From: Chryseobacterium sp. H1D6B
GTDB taxonomy: Bacteria; Bacteroidota; Bacteroidia; Flavobacteriales; Weeksellaceae
Length of the DNA stretch: 64,000 bases
Reading direction: 5' to 3'
Assembly (NCBI RefSeq): GCF_029892445.1
Contig: NZ_JARXVJ010000001.1
Coordinates: forward strand, 1,426,001-1,490,000
The notes below the pieces were generated by a model. It saw only the letters and a program-made list of their open reading frames with translations. It made no database searches and was not told the origin of the DNA. The translations under genes and the position numbers were made by a program. Below are positions 15,822-22,431 of this stretch, piece by piece. How positions within the stretch are numbered: position 1 is the stretch's first letter; each line of letters opens with the position of its first letter.

Positions 15822-16135
15822 ATGTTATAATTTTATACAGTATTAATTTATTTATATTTTTCTAGATATACTACCTGTAATGATCTAAACCTAAATTAAG
15901 TCTCTTTTCATAAATTATCATCATCAGGAACATTAAAAACAACAATGTCAGCACTCTGATTCAAGCACATTAATTTTATTTTCAATTGTTTTACCTTGAG
16001 CTTGTTTTTTATAAATTTAATACAAATCTGGAGAAGAGAGGAGAAAAACCTTTTATTAAATATCTTTTTAAATATTAATAGGTCTTATATGGAAGTATAG
16101 AATATATATGTATTTAACACTGCAAATATACTAAA
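15822..16135. other. Gene-free AT-rich stretch
   Basis: No open frame of gene-like quality is present on either strand. The stretch contains a TAnnTTTG-like element reading to the left (16123-16130) and a purine-rich run GGAGAAGAGAGGAGAA near 16030-16045. It could be a long leader of the 15069-15821 gene or hold a small RNA. Nothing firmer can be said. Confidence 0.4.
16123..16130 (-). promoter_or_regulatory. TAnnTTTG-like element in the gene-free stretch
   Basis: The minus strand reads TATATTTG here, about 300 bases upstream of the nearest downstream start (15821). It lies just after the rpiB terminator, which is a sensible place for a new promoter. No TTG partner is seen. Confidence 0.35.
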
Positions 16136-16172
16136 TAAAAAATAAATAAAGCCTGTAATTTGATTTACAGGC
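16136..16172 (-). terminator. Terminator of rpiB
   Basis: The stem GCCTGTAAATC/GATTTACAGGC-type hairpin (16151-16172) is followed on the minus strand by a T-rich run. It begins 11 bases after the rpiB stop. Confidence 0.8.
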
Positions 16173-16182
16173 ATTTATGGTA

Positions 16183-16617
16183 TTAGCAGAATGCAATTTT
16201 ATCTACTCTGTTTTGATGTCTTCCCCCTTCAAAATCTGTTGAAAGAAATTTTTCTACGATTTCTATTGCTACTTCTTTTGAAATAAATCTTGCCGGCATT
16301 GAAATCATGTTAGCGTCGTTATGCTGTCTAGCCAGTGATGCAATCTCCGGCATCCAGCAAAGAGCACAACGAATTTTCTGATGCTTGTTTGCTGTGATCT
16401 GTACTCCGTTTCCGCTCCCACAGATCAAAATTCCCAATTCATTTTCTCCATTCTCTACTGAGGCTGCAGCCGGGTGTACAAAGTCAGGATAATCCACACT
16501 GTCTGTGGAAAACGTTCCAAAATCCTGAATTTCAAATCTTTCTGAAAAATAGTTCTTAACAATCTCTTTATATTCAAACCCTGCATGATCAGCGGCAATG
16601 GCAATTTTTCTTTTCAT
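16183..16617 (-). CDS. rpiB: Ribose-5-phosphate isomerase B
   Basis: RpiB interconverts ribose-5-phosphate and ribulose-5-phosphate in the pentose phosphate pathway. The opening IAIAADHAGFEYKE (residues 4-17), the GTFSTDSVDYPDF loop, the GILICGSGNGVQITANK anion-binding loop and CWMPEIASLARQHNDANM are all family hallmarks. The LICGSGNG segment supplies the catalytic Cys. The 144 residues are normal. It is transcribed alone, with a TAAATTTG promoter element at 16656-16663 and its own terminator. It borders the origin-like intergenic region. Confidence 0.95.
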   Translation of the reverse strand: MKRKIAIAADHAGFEYKEIVKNYFSERFEIQDFGTFSTDSVDYPDFVHPAAASVENGENELGILICGSGNGVQITANKHQKIRCALCWMPEIASLARQHNDANMISMPARFISKEVAIEIVEKFLSTDFEGGRHQNRVDKIAFC

Positions 16618-16655
16618 AATTATAGTATTAGACTTTAAATAGATTTTACTTTCCC

Positions 16656-16663
16656 CAAATTTA
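16656..16663 (-). promoter_or_regulatory. TAnnTTTG element for rpiB
   Basis: The minus strand reads TAAATTTG 39 bases before the rpiB ATG. No TTG lies at the usual distance. The site is about 50 bases from the DnaA-box pair, so DnaA binding could influence rpiB. Confidence 0.5.
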
Positions 16664-16680
16664 AGTATTAAAATAATAAG

Positions 16681-17001
16681 TGTTAGTCTTTCGCTAGTAA
16701 ATTGTGAAAAGCATTGTGAATAACTGTGGATAACTTCTATTAACTAATCCTTTTTTTAGTGAAAAAATTTCTTAATGAACAAAAGCTGCCGAAATTCAAT
16801 ACAAAACTTTCAAAATCTTTTTTGTGAGTTGTCTGGACTTTTTCCATAAATAAGTAATTAAGAATTCAAATTGTTAACAAGTTATCAATTTTTGTTAGTA
16901 AGTGCTAAAATAACCAGACTTTCAGTAAATTATATTGTGAATTAAATATTAATTAAGCTCAAAATAAATGTTATGAACTTTTTATACGAAAGTTATCCCC
17001 T
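16681..17001. other. oriC: Candidate replication-origin element with DnaA-box matches
   Basis: This lies within the 554-base gene-free stretch between rpiB and pgk (16618-17171). Two perfect matches to the DnaA box TGTGNATAA sit one base apart and in the same orientation at 16715-16723 (TGTGAATAA) and 16725-16733 (TGTGGATAA). A one-mismatch copy TGTGAATTA is at 16936-16944, and a weaker reverse-strand match TTATCCCCT at 16993-17001. The surroundings are very AT-rich and contain an imperfect direct repeat. Two parS sites lie 3.2 and 5.2 kb away. The origin assignment is inference; a DnaA-regulated promoter is the main alternative. Confidence 0.5.
16715..16733. promoter_or_regulatory. Adjacent pair of DnaA boxes
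   Basis: TGTGAATAA and TGTGGATAA are separated by a single base, giving two sites on the same face about one helical turn apart. Both fit the consensus TTATNCACA read on the minus strand. Confidence 0.65.
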
Positions 17002-17139
17002 AAACTCACAACACACAACAACAACTATCACTCTTTTTTTTTATAATTAAAAAATTGTTGATTACTGGGTGGGTGGTTCTGGGGAAATTTTTTCTGAAAA
17101 CTTTTGGTTCTTTCAATGTTTTCCAAATTTTTAAAATCT

Positions 17140-17147
17140 TACATTTG
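17140..17147 (+). promoter_or_regulatory. TAnnTTTG element for pgk
   Basis: TACATTTG ends 24 bases before the pgk ATG. No TTG lies at the standard spacing, although the upstream 60 bases contain an unusual G-rich run (GGGTGGGTGGTTCTGGGG) near 17068-17084. Confidence 0.5.
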
Positions 17148-17171
17148 TGAAACGAAAATTCAAAGATATTT

Positions 17172-18362
17172 ATGAAAACAATCAATGATTTCAATTTTAA
17201 AGATAAAAAGGCTCTAGTACGAGTAGATTTTAATGTTCCGCAAGATGATCAGCTTAACGTTACAGATAATACAAGAATTTCGGCAGTAAAGCCAACTATT
17301 GATAAAATTCTTAATGATGGAGGTTCCGTAATTTTAATGACACACCTTGGAAGACCAAAAGGTGAAGTTAAAGATCAATTCTCTCTTAAACATATTCTGG
17401 AAGAAGTTTCCAATGTACTTGGTCATAAAGTGAAATTTGTTGAAGAGTCAATAGGAGAGAAGGCTGTGAGAGCGGCTTCTGATCTTAAGCCTGGAGAAAT
17501 TTTATTATTAGAGAACCTTCGTTTTCATAGTGAAGAAGAAAAAGGTGATGAAGGTTTTGCTGAGGAGCTTTCTAAATTAGGAGATGCCTATGTAAACGAT
17601 GCTTTCGGTACTGCTCATAGAGCTCATGCTTCTACATCAGTAATTGCTAAATATTTTCCTTCAACTAAATATTTCGGTTTATTGATGGCTAATGAACTAA
17701 AGGCTATTGATAAAGTTCTAAAGAGTGGTGAAAAGCCTGTTACAGCTATTCTGGGTGGATCCAAAGTTTCAACTAAAATTACCATTATAGAAAATATCCT
17801 TCCAGCAATTGATAATTTGATTATTGGTGGAGGTATGGCATTTACTTTTATTAAAGCTCTTGGAGGGAAAATCGGAAACTCACTGGTTGAAGAAGATAAG
17901 CTGCCTTTGGCGCTTGAGATCTTAGGAAAAGCAAAAGAACATCATGTAAAAGTATATCTTCCTTCTGATTCTATAATTGCAGAAAGTTTTAGCAACGATG
18001 CTGATAGAAAAGAAGTAGACATCTATGATATTCCTGAAGGATGGATGGGGCTGGATGCTGGAAAGAAATCTAGAGAACAGTTCAACGATGTACTTTTGAA
18101 TTCAAGAACAATTCTTTGGAACGGGCCGATCGGAGTTTTTGAAATGTCAAACTTTTCTGCTGGTACAGTTGCTTTAGGAGAAAGTATTGCTGAATCTACA
18201 AAGTTGGGAGCATTTTCTTTAGTGGGTGGTGGAGACAGTGTAGCTTTTGTAAAACAATTTGGTTACGCAGATAAAGTAAGTTATGTTTCAACCGGAGGAG
18301 GAGCAATGCTTGAAAGTTTAGAAGGACTGGAACTTCCTGGAGTTGCCGCCATCAATAAATAA
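17172..18362 (+). CDS. pgk: Phosphoglycerate kinase
   Basis: Pgk makes ATP from 1,3-bisphosphoglycerate in glycolysis. The 396-residue length is normal. The substrate-binding start [13 protein letters not shown] (about 14-26), the [10 protein letters not shown] loop, [17 protein letters not shown] and the nucleotide-binding stretch ending [13 protein letters not shown] are all present, as is [21 protein letters not shown] sequence near residue 320. It is a single gene, read to the right from the origin-like region and closed by the hairpin at 18382-18413. Identification is secure. Confidence 0.97.
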   Translation: MKTINDFNFKDKKALVRVDFNVPQDDQLNVTDNTRISAVKPTIDKILNDGGSVILMTHLGRPKGEVKDQFSLKHILEEVSNVLGHKVKFVEESIGEKAVRAASDLKPGEILLLENLRFHSEEEKGDEGFAEELSKLGDAYVNDAFGTAHRAHASTSVIAKYFPSTKYFGLLMANELKAIDKVLKSGEKPVTAILGGSKVSTKITIIENILPAIDNLIIGGGMAFTFIKALGGKIGNSLVEEDKLPLALEILGKAKEHHVKVYLPSDSIIAESFSNDADRKEVDIYDIPEGWMGLDAGKKSREQFNDVLLNSRTILWNGPIGVFEMSNFSAGTVALGESIAESTKLGAFSLVGGGDSVAFVKQFGYADKVSYVSTGGGAMLESLEGLELPGVAAINK

Positions 18363-18381
18363 AATAAAAAAATATATATTT

Positions 18382-18413
18382 TAAAGTCTGCTGGATTTAC
18401 CGGCAGACTTTTT
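18382..18413 (+). terminator. Terminator of pgk
   Basis: The stem AAAGTCTGCTGG/CCGGCAGACTTT around ATTTA is followed by TTTTTT. It begins 20 bases after the pgk stop codon. Confidence 0.88.
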
Positions 18414-18956
18414 TGTGTTCCAATTTTTTGAAAATTGCAATTTTCAGAAATCAGCTAAAAATCGGCTTTCAGAATTATATTTAAAATTTTAAAACTAAAA
18501 TTTTTGGAGTATTTATACATTATTTCAAATTGAGGCTTAAAAATGTGTGTTTTTGAAAGAATTTACTTTTTTAAAGTTGAAATCGTCTACATTTTTTGAA
18601 TTTCACCGGCTTGTCTTTTTGAGAGAAAGAATTTTAAATTTTATTTCTTACCTGGAATTTCTATTGAGAAGGAAAATAATGGGATGAAGTTATTAAAAGA
18701 AAATATTCAGAATCTTCTAGGCATTCATACTCATGATAGAGTGCAGTCCGAAATTTTTTTGAATTTTACTTTTTTTAGGATAGATAATTTTACTATAATT
18801 TTTTTTTAAATGATATTTTCTAAAAATTTAAATTTATATATGAGTTTACTAACTTTTTACCAACAATTTTAGTTGCAATAAGTTCAAATTTTTAAGTTTT
18901 TCTTTTCTCATAAAAATTAGACTTAAAAATATAGAGTAGGAGAGGAGAAGGAAAAA
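18414..18956. other. AT-rich gene-free stretch downstream of pgk
   Basis: There is no convincing reading frame, RNA gene or perfect DnaA box in over 500 bases between two terminators. The stretch has many runs of T or A, including nine T at 18800-18808, and a purine-rich run GAGTAGGAGAGGAGAAGG near 18934-18951. Such length is unusual in this otherwise compact region. It could be a DNA-unwinding element or simply decayed sequence. Confidence 0.45.
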
Positions 18957-18997
18957 TTAAAACTCAAGAAAAAATCCTGAGTTTTAGTTTTTTTTAT
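18957..18997. terminator. Terminator of the methyltransferase gene
   Basis: The stem AAAACTCAAG/CCTGAGTTTT with an A-rich loop lies at 18959-18985, with T-runs on both strands. It is about 60 bases downstream of the minus-strand gene and could also stop plus-strand transcription. Confidence 0.7.
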
Positions 18998-19045
18998 TAA
19001 AATTGAGGAAAATTAACCTCTGTAAATGGCTTAAAAATCAATTTT

Positions 19046-19867
19046 CTATCTTTTTTCGATAATATATATCAAACTTGAAAATTCGTTAGAAAAAAGTGCT
19101 TTTACGTTAGAAATCGTTCCGTAGACTATTGCTTTTAGCCAAAAAAGAGGTGATTTCTTGTATTTTTCGCTTAACATAGAGATATAATAGGAGTCTAGAA
19201 CCAAAGGCTTTATTTTTCTCATTTTCCAATTTGGATTTTTTGAAACTAAATTTTCCATTCCATTTTTTGAAAAATGATAGATGTGTCTCGGTACATCATA
19301 AGCAGCCCAGTATTCTTTGTAATGTTTTGCATCGTAGGAAGTAGGGTTGGGTACAGCTATAATTAACAATCCTTTTTCTTTTAATTTTTTATGAAAAATA
19401 TTAAGTATCTCATCCTGATTTTGCACGTGTTCGAAAACATGCCACAGAGTAATTGCATCTAGGCTTTCATTTTCTATAATTGTAATATCATCAATTATTT
19501 TTGCTTTTAATATTTTGTTTTGAGCTGCTTTTCGGGCATCAGCATCAGGTTCAAAACCAAAAGTTTCGAAATCATTTTCAATATATTTTACAAATTCTCC
19601 TGCACCGCATCCGTAATCTAATACTTTAGAACCTTTTTTTATTCTATCTATCAGTATGTTTTTCTTATACTGAAGATTGAAAGATTGAAGAAATTTATAT
19701 AATTTTTCTTTTAGACTTCCTGAATCTTGATGGTGAGAAATGTAGTCTTCACTTTCATAATATTTAGAAATATTAGATGGAATAGGGGAGGTTTTAAAAA
19801 CTCCTTTTGTTTCTGTTTCCTTAATTTCAAATATTTCTTGGGAAAGAAAATGATCTTTTATTTTCAT
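19046..19867 (-). CDS. Class I SAM-dependent methyltransferase
   Basis: This 273-residue cytoplasmic enzyme has the SAM-binding motif VLDYGCGAGEFVKYIE at about residues 84-99, acidic motif II in GFEPDADARK, and the post-motif LDAITLWHVFEHVQNQDE characteristic of Methyltransf_23/11 families. The stretch YDVPRHIYHFSKNG is shared with methyltransferases found in polysaccharide and lipid loci. The substrate is not known. It lies between the AT-rich stretch and parS site 1, and its stop is 60 bases before a terminator. Confidence 0.85.
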   Translation of the reverse strand: MKIKDHFLSQEIFEIKETETKGVFKTSPIPSNISKYYESEDYISHHQDSGSLKEKLYKFLQSFNLQYKKNILIDRIKKGSKVLDYGCGAGEFVKYIENDFETFGFEPDADARKAAQNKILKAKIIDDITIIENESLDAITLWHVFEHVQNQDEILNIFHKKLKEKGLLIIAVPNPTSYDAKHYKEYWAAYDVPRHIYHFSKNGMENLVSKNPNWKMRKIKPLVLDSYYISMLSEKYKKSPLFWLKAIVYGTISNVKALFSNEFSSLIYIIEKR

Positions 19868-19955
19868 TGAATTGTTTCTTTAAATTAAAAATTAAGATAT
19901 TTAGGCCTTTTTAATTCAGCTTCTAAATACCTTAATTTCGCTTTTATTTTATTAA

Positions 19956-19971
19956 TGTTTCACGTGAAACA
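19956..19971. promoter_or_regulatory. parS: parS site 1 (ParB-binding centromere-like site)
   Basis: TGTTTCACGTGAAACA is a perfect match to the 16-base bacterial parS consensus and a perfect palindrome. It is extended by A and T to 18 bases, between the methyltransferase gene and the 3' end of mnmG. It lacks a T-run, so it is not a terminator. Confidence 0.92.
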
Positions 19972-19979
19972 TAAGTTGA

Positions 19980-21842
19980 TTATCGTCCTAAATAGACCAG
20001 TAAAACGTTAATATCAGCGGGGGAAACACCACTAATTCTGCCTGCTTGGGCTATTGTTTTTGGTCTTACATTGTTCATCTTCTGCTTAGCTTCTGAGGAA
20101 AGACTGGCTAATTTGATATAATCGAAGTCTTCAGGAATTTTAATATTTTCGAGACGGGTCAATTTAGCAACATTCTCTTTCTCTTTTTCTATGTACCCCC
20201 TGTACTTGATATTTACTTCTGCCTGTTCTCTTACTTCATCAGAATATTGAGAGGTTACTTCCTTTATAACTTCAATATTTTCTAGTTTTTCAAGAGTAAT
20301 ATTAGGGCGTGTAAGAAATTGAGCTGCTCTGTATGCTTGATCCACAGGATTGCTTTCTATGCTTTCTAAAATAGGATTAATAATACCAGGTTTTAAAGAA
20401 GTTTCTCGTAAGAAGGTCTCAAGTTCCTCACTTTTAGCTATTTTCTCTTCAACTCTTTTTAATCTTTCTTCTTTTGCTAAACCTAAATTATGCGCTTTTT
20501 CAGTTAATCTGATGTCAGCATTATCTTGTCTTAAAAGCAGTCTGTATTCAGCACGTGAAGTAAACATTCTGTAAGGTTCTTCAGTTCCTTTTGTTATTAA
20601 ATCATCAATTAAAACGCCTATATAAGCTTCATCTCTGTTTAGGATGAACTCTTCCTTCTCATGTACCTTGTTGTGCGCATTAATCCCTGCCATAAGCCCT
20701 TGTCCGGCTGCTTCTTCATATCCTGTAGTACCGTTGATCTGGCCTGCGAAATAAAGGTTATCAATAAGCTTTGTTTCTAGAGTATGCTTTAATTGAGTAG
20801 GAGGGAAGTAGTCATATTCAATAGCATAGCCTGGACGGAAAACTTTTACATTTTCAAATCCTGGGATATGTCTCATAGCTTTAATCTGAACATCTTCCGG
20901 TAGGGAAGAGCTAAAACCGTTTACGTAGATCTCAACTGTTTTCCAGCCTTCCGGTTCTACGAACAGCTGATGTCTTGTTCTTTCTGCAAAACGATTGATC
21001 TTGTCTTCAATACTAGGACAGTATCTTGGACCTAAACTTTGGATCGTTCCATTGAACATGGGACTTCTATCAAATCCTTCTCTTAAAATATCATGTACAG
21101 TTTCATTGGTGTATACGATATGACAACTTAATTGTTTGGTTAATTTAGGAGTATCTAAATAGCTGAACTTTTGAGGTTTTTCATCTCCTTTTTGTTCTTC
21201 CATTTTGCTGTAATCTAAACTCCTTCCATCTACTCTCGGTGGAGTACCTGTTTTCATTCTTCCAGCTTCAAATCCTAAAGTAACTAATTGTTCTGTGATA
21301 CCAAATGCTCTTGGTTCACCCATTCTTCCGCCTCCAAGTTGTTTGTCTCCAACGTGGATTAATCCGTTAAGGAATGTTCCATTAGTCAGTACAACTGATT
21401 TGGATCTTATTTCGATTCCTAATGAAGTGATAACTCCAACGGCTTTATTATTTTCTATAATAAGCTGTTTTACCATATCCTGAAAGAAATCAAGATTGGG
21501 AGTATTTTCTAATGCTAAACGCCATTCTTCTGCAAAAAGCATTCTGTCATTTTGTGTTCTTGGAGACCACATCGCAGGACCCTTAGAAAGATTCAGCATT
21601 TTAAATTGAATAGCAGATTTGTCTGCTATAATTCCTGAGTAACCTCCCATTGCATCGATCTCCCTAACGATTTGTCCTTTTGCAATACCTCCCATTGCAG
21701 GGTTGCAGCTCATTTGTCCAATTGTCTGCATGTTCATAGTGACAAGCAAAGTTTTTGAACCTAAGTTGGCAGCAGCAGCAGCAGCTTCACAACCTGCGTG
21801 GCCTGCACCAACTACTATTACATCATATATTTCTGAAATCAT
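19980..21842 (-). CDS. mnmG: MnmG (GidA), tRNA uridine-5-carboxymethylaminomethyl modification enzyme
   Basis: MnmG with MnmE adds the carboxymethylaminomethyl group at wobble U34 of several tRNAs and uses FAD and methylene-tetrahydrofolate. The FAD motif VVVGAGHAGCEAAAAAA is at about residues 9-25. The two family signatures are GGGRMGEPRAFG and FAGQINGTTGYEEAAGQG. The helical C-terminal domain ends with RISGVSPADINVLLVYLGR. The 620 residues are typical. A perfect parS site lies on each side of the gene, 9 bases beyond its stop and 44 bases before its start. In many bacteria gidA lies near oriC, which agrees with this setting. Confidence 0.97.
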   Translation of the reverse strand: MISEIYDVIVVGAGHAGCEAAAAAANLGSKTLLVTMNMQTIGQMSCNPAMGGIAKGQIVREIDAMGGYSGIIADKSAIQFKMLNLSKGPAMWSPRTQNDRMLFAEEWRLALENTPNLDFFQDMVKQLIIENNKAVGVITSLGIEIRSKSVVLTNGTFLNGLIHVGDKQLGGGRMGEPRAFGITEQLVTLGFEAGRMKTGTPPRVDGRSLDYSKMEEQKGDEKPQKFSYLDTPKLTKQLSCHIVYTNETVHDILREGFDRSPMFNGTIQSLGPRYCPSIEDKINRFAERTRHQLFVEPEGWKTVEIYVNGFSSSLPEDVQIKAMRHIPGFENVKVFRPGYAIEYDYFPPTQLKHTLETKLIDNLYFAGQINGTTGYEEAAGQGLMAGINAHNKVHEKEEFILNRDEAYIGVLIDDLITKGTEEPYRMFTSRAEYRLLLRQDNADIRLTEKAHNLGLAKEERLKRVEEKIAKSEELETFLRETSLKPGIINPILESIESNPVDQAYRAAQFLTRPNITLEKLENIEVIKEVTSQYSDEVREQAEVNIKYRGYIEKEKENVAKLTRLENIKIPEDFDYIKLASLSSEAKQKMNNVRPKTIAQAGRISGVSPADINVLLVYLGR

Positions 21843-21885
21843 TTTTACCTGATTTTAAGCCTTAAATTTTAATTTTAATATTAAA

Positions 21886-21901
21886 TGTTTCACGTGAAAC
21901 A
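21886..21901. promoter_or_regulatory. parS: parS site 2 (ParB-binding centromere-like site)
   Basis: This is a second perfect TGTTTCACGTGAAACA. Here the palindrome extends to 20 bases, AATGTTTCACGTGAAACATT at 21884-21903. It lies in the mnmG promoter region, 44 bases before the ATG, so bound ParB could also affect mnmG expression. Confidence 0.92.
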
Positions 21902-22019
21902 TTATTTTTAAATACAGCTTAAAACAGCCTGTATTCTGTGTTTACCAGCCCGATCACAACCTTGTTTCGCTCTTTTCTTTTTTATAAATAATAGAGAGGG
22001 TGTAAAACGGGAATAATTT

Positions 22020-22427
22020 CTACTTATATTTTGCTAAATAAAAATCTTCTTTATTCCGCATCTGCTTTTCTTCTTCTTCTGTTTTATCCTTATATCCGAT
22101 GAGATGAAGAATGCCGTGAGCCAATACTCTTCTTAATTCTTCTTCATAGTTTTTGGATAGGGTAGAAGCATTATCTGAAATGCGCTGCAAAGATACGAAA
22201 ATCTCCGCGCTTATGGTTTTACCTTTTACATAATCAAACGTAATGATGTCTGTATAGTAATCATGCTGGAGATAATCCTGATTAATCTTAAGCAGATACT
22301 CGTCGTCACAGAATATATAACTGATCTCTCCCAGTTTTTTTTCTTCGGAAATAATAATATCTTCCAACCATGTTTTGTAATTGGAGTCTACACTTTCTGG
22401 TAAATTTTCGTAAAAGAATTGTATCAT
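22020..22427 (-). CDS. ybeY: YbeY, rRNA maturation endoribonuclease
   Basis: YbeY is a zinc-dependent RNase in 16S rRNA 3'-end maturation and ribosome quality control. The 135-residue protein has the metal site HGILHLIGYKDKTEEEE at about residues 106-122. The third position of the usual HxxxHxxxxxH site is Asp (GYKD) rather than His. The IFCDDEYLLKINQDYL and DIITFDY segments are typical. It starts 4 bases after the patatin-like gene and is third in the murF-alr/patatin/ybeY run. Confidence 0.92.
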   Translation of the reverse strand: MIQFFYENLPESVDSNYKTWLEDIIISEEKKLGEISYIFCDDEYLLKINQDYLQHDYYTDIITFDYVKGKTISAEIFVSLQRISDNASTLSKNYEEELRRVLAHGILHLIGYKDKTEEEEKQMRNKEDFYLAKYK

Positions 22428-22431
22428 TTTT

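Noticed and set aside
16030..16045. The purine-rich runs near 16030 and 18934 as FtsK-orienting (KOPS-like) or other polar signals
   Set aside because: They match each other only in being purine-rich, not in a defined motif, and they do not contain a GGGNAGGG unit.
18414..18956. A degenerate gene in the AT-rich stretch after pgk
   Set aside because: All frames are broken by many stops and no fragment resembles a neighbour gene or mobile element.
19955..19972. The palindrome after mnmG as an intrinsic terminator
   Set aside because: It has no loop and no T-run, and an identical copy lies in the promoter region of the same gene. The exact match to parS explains it better.
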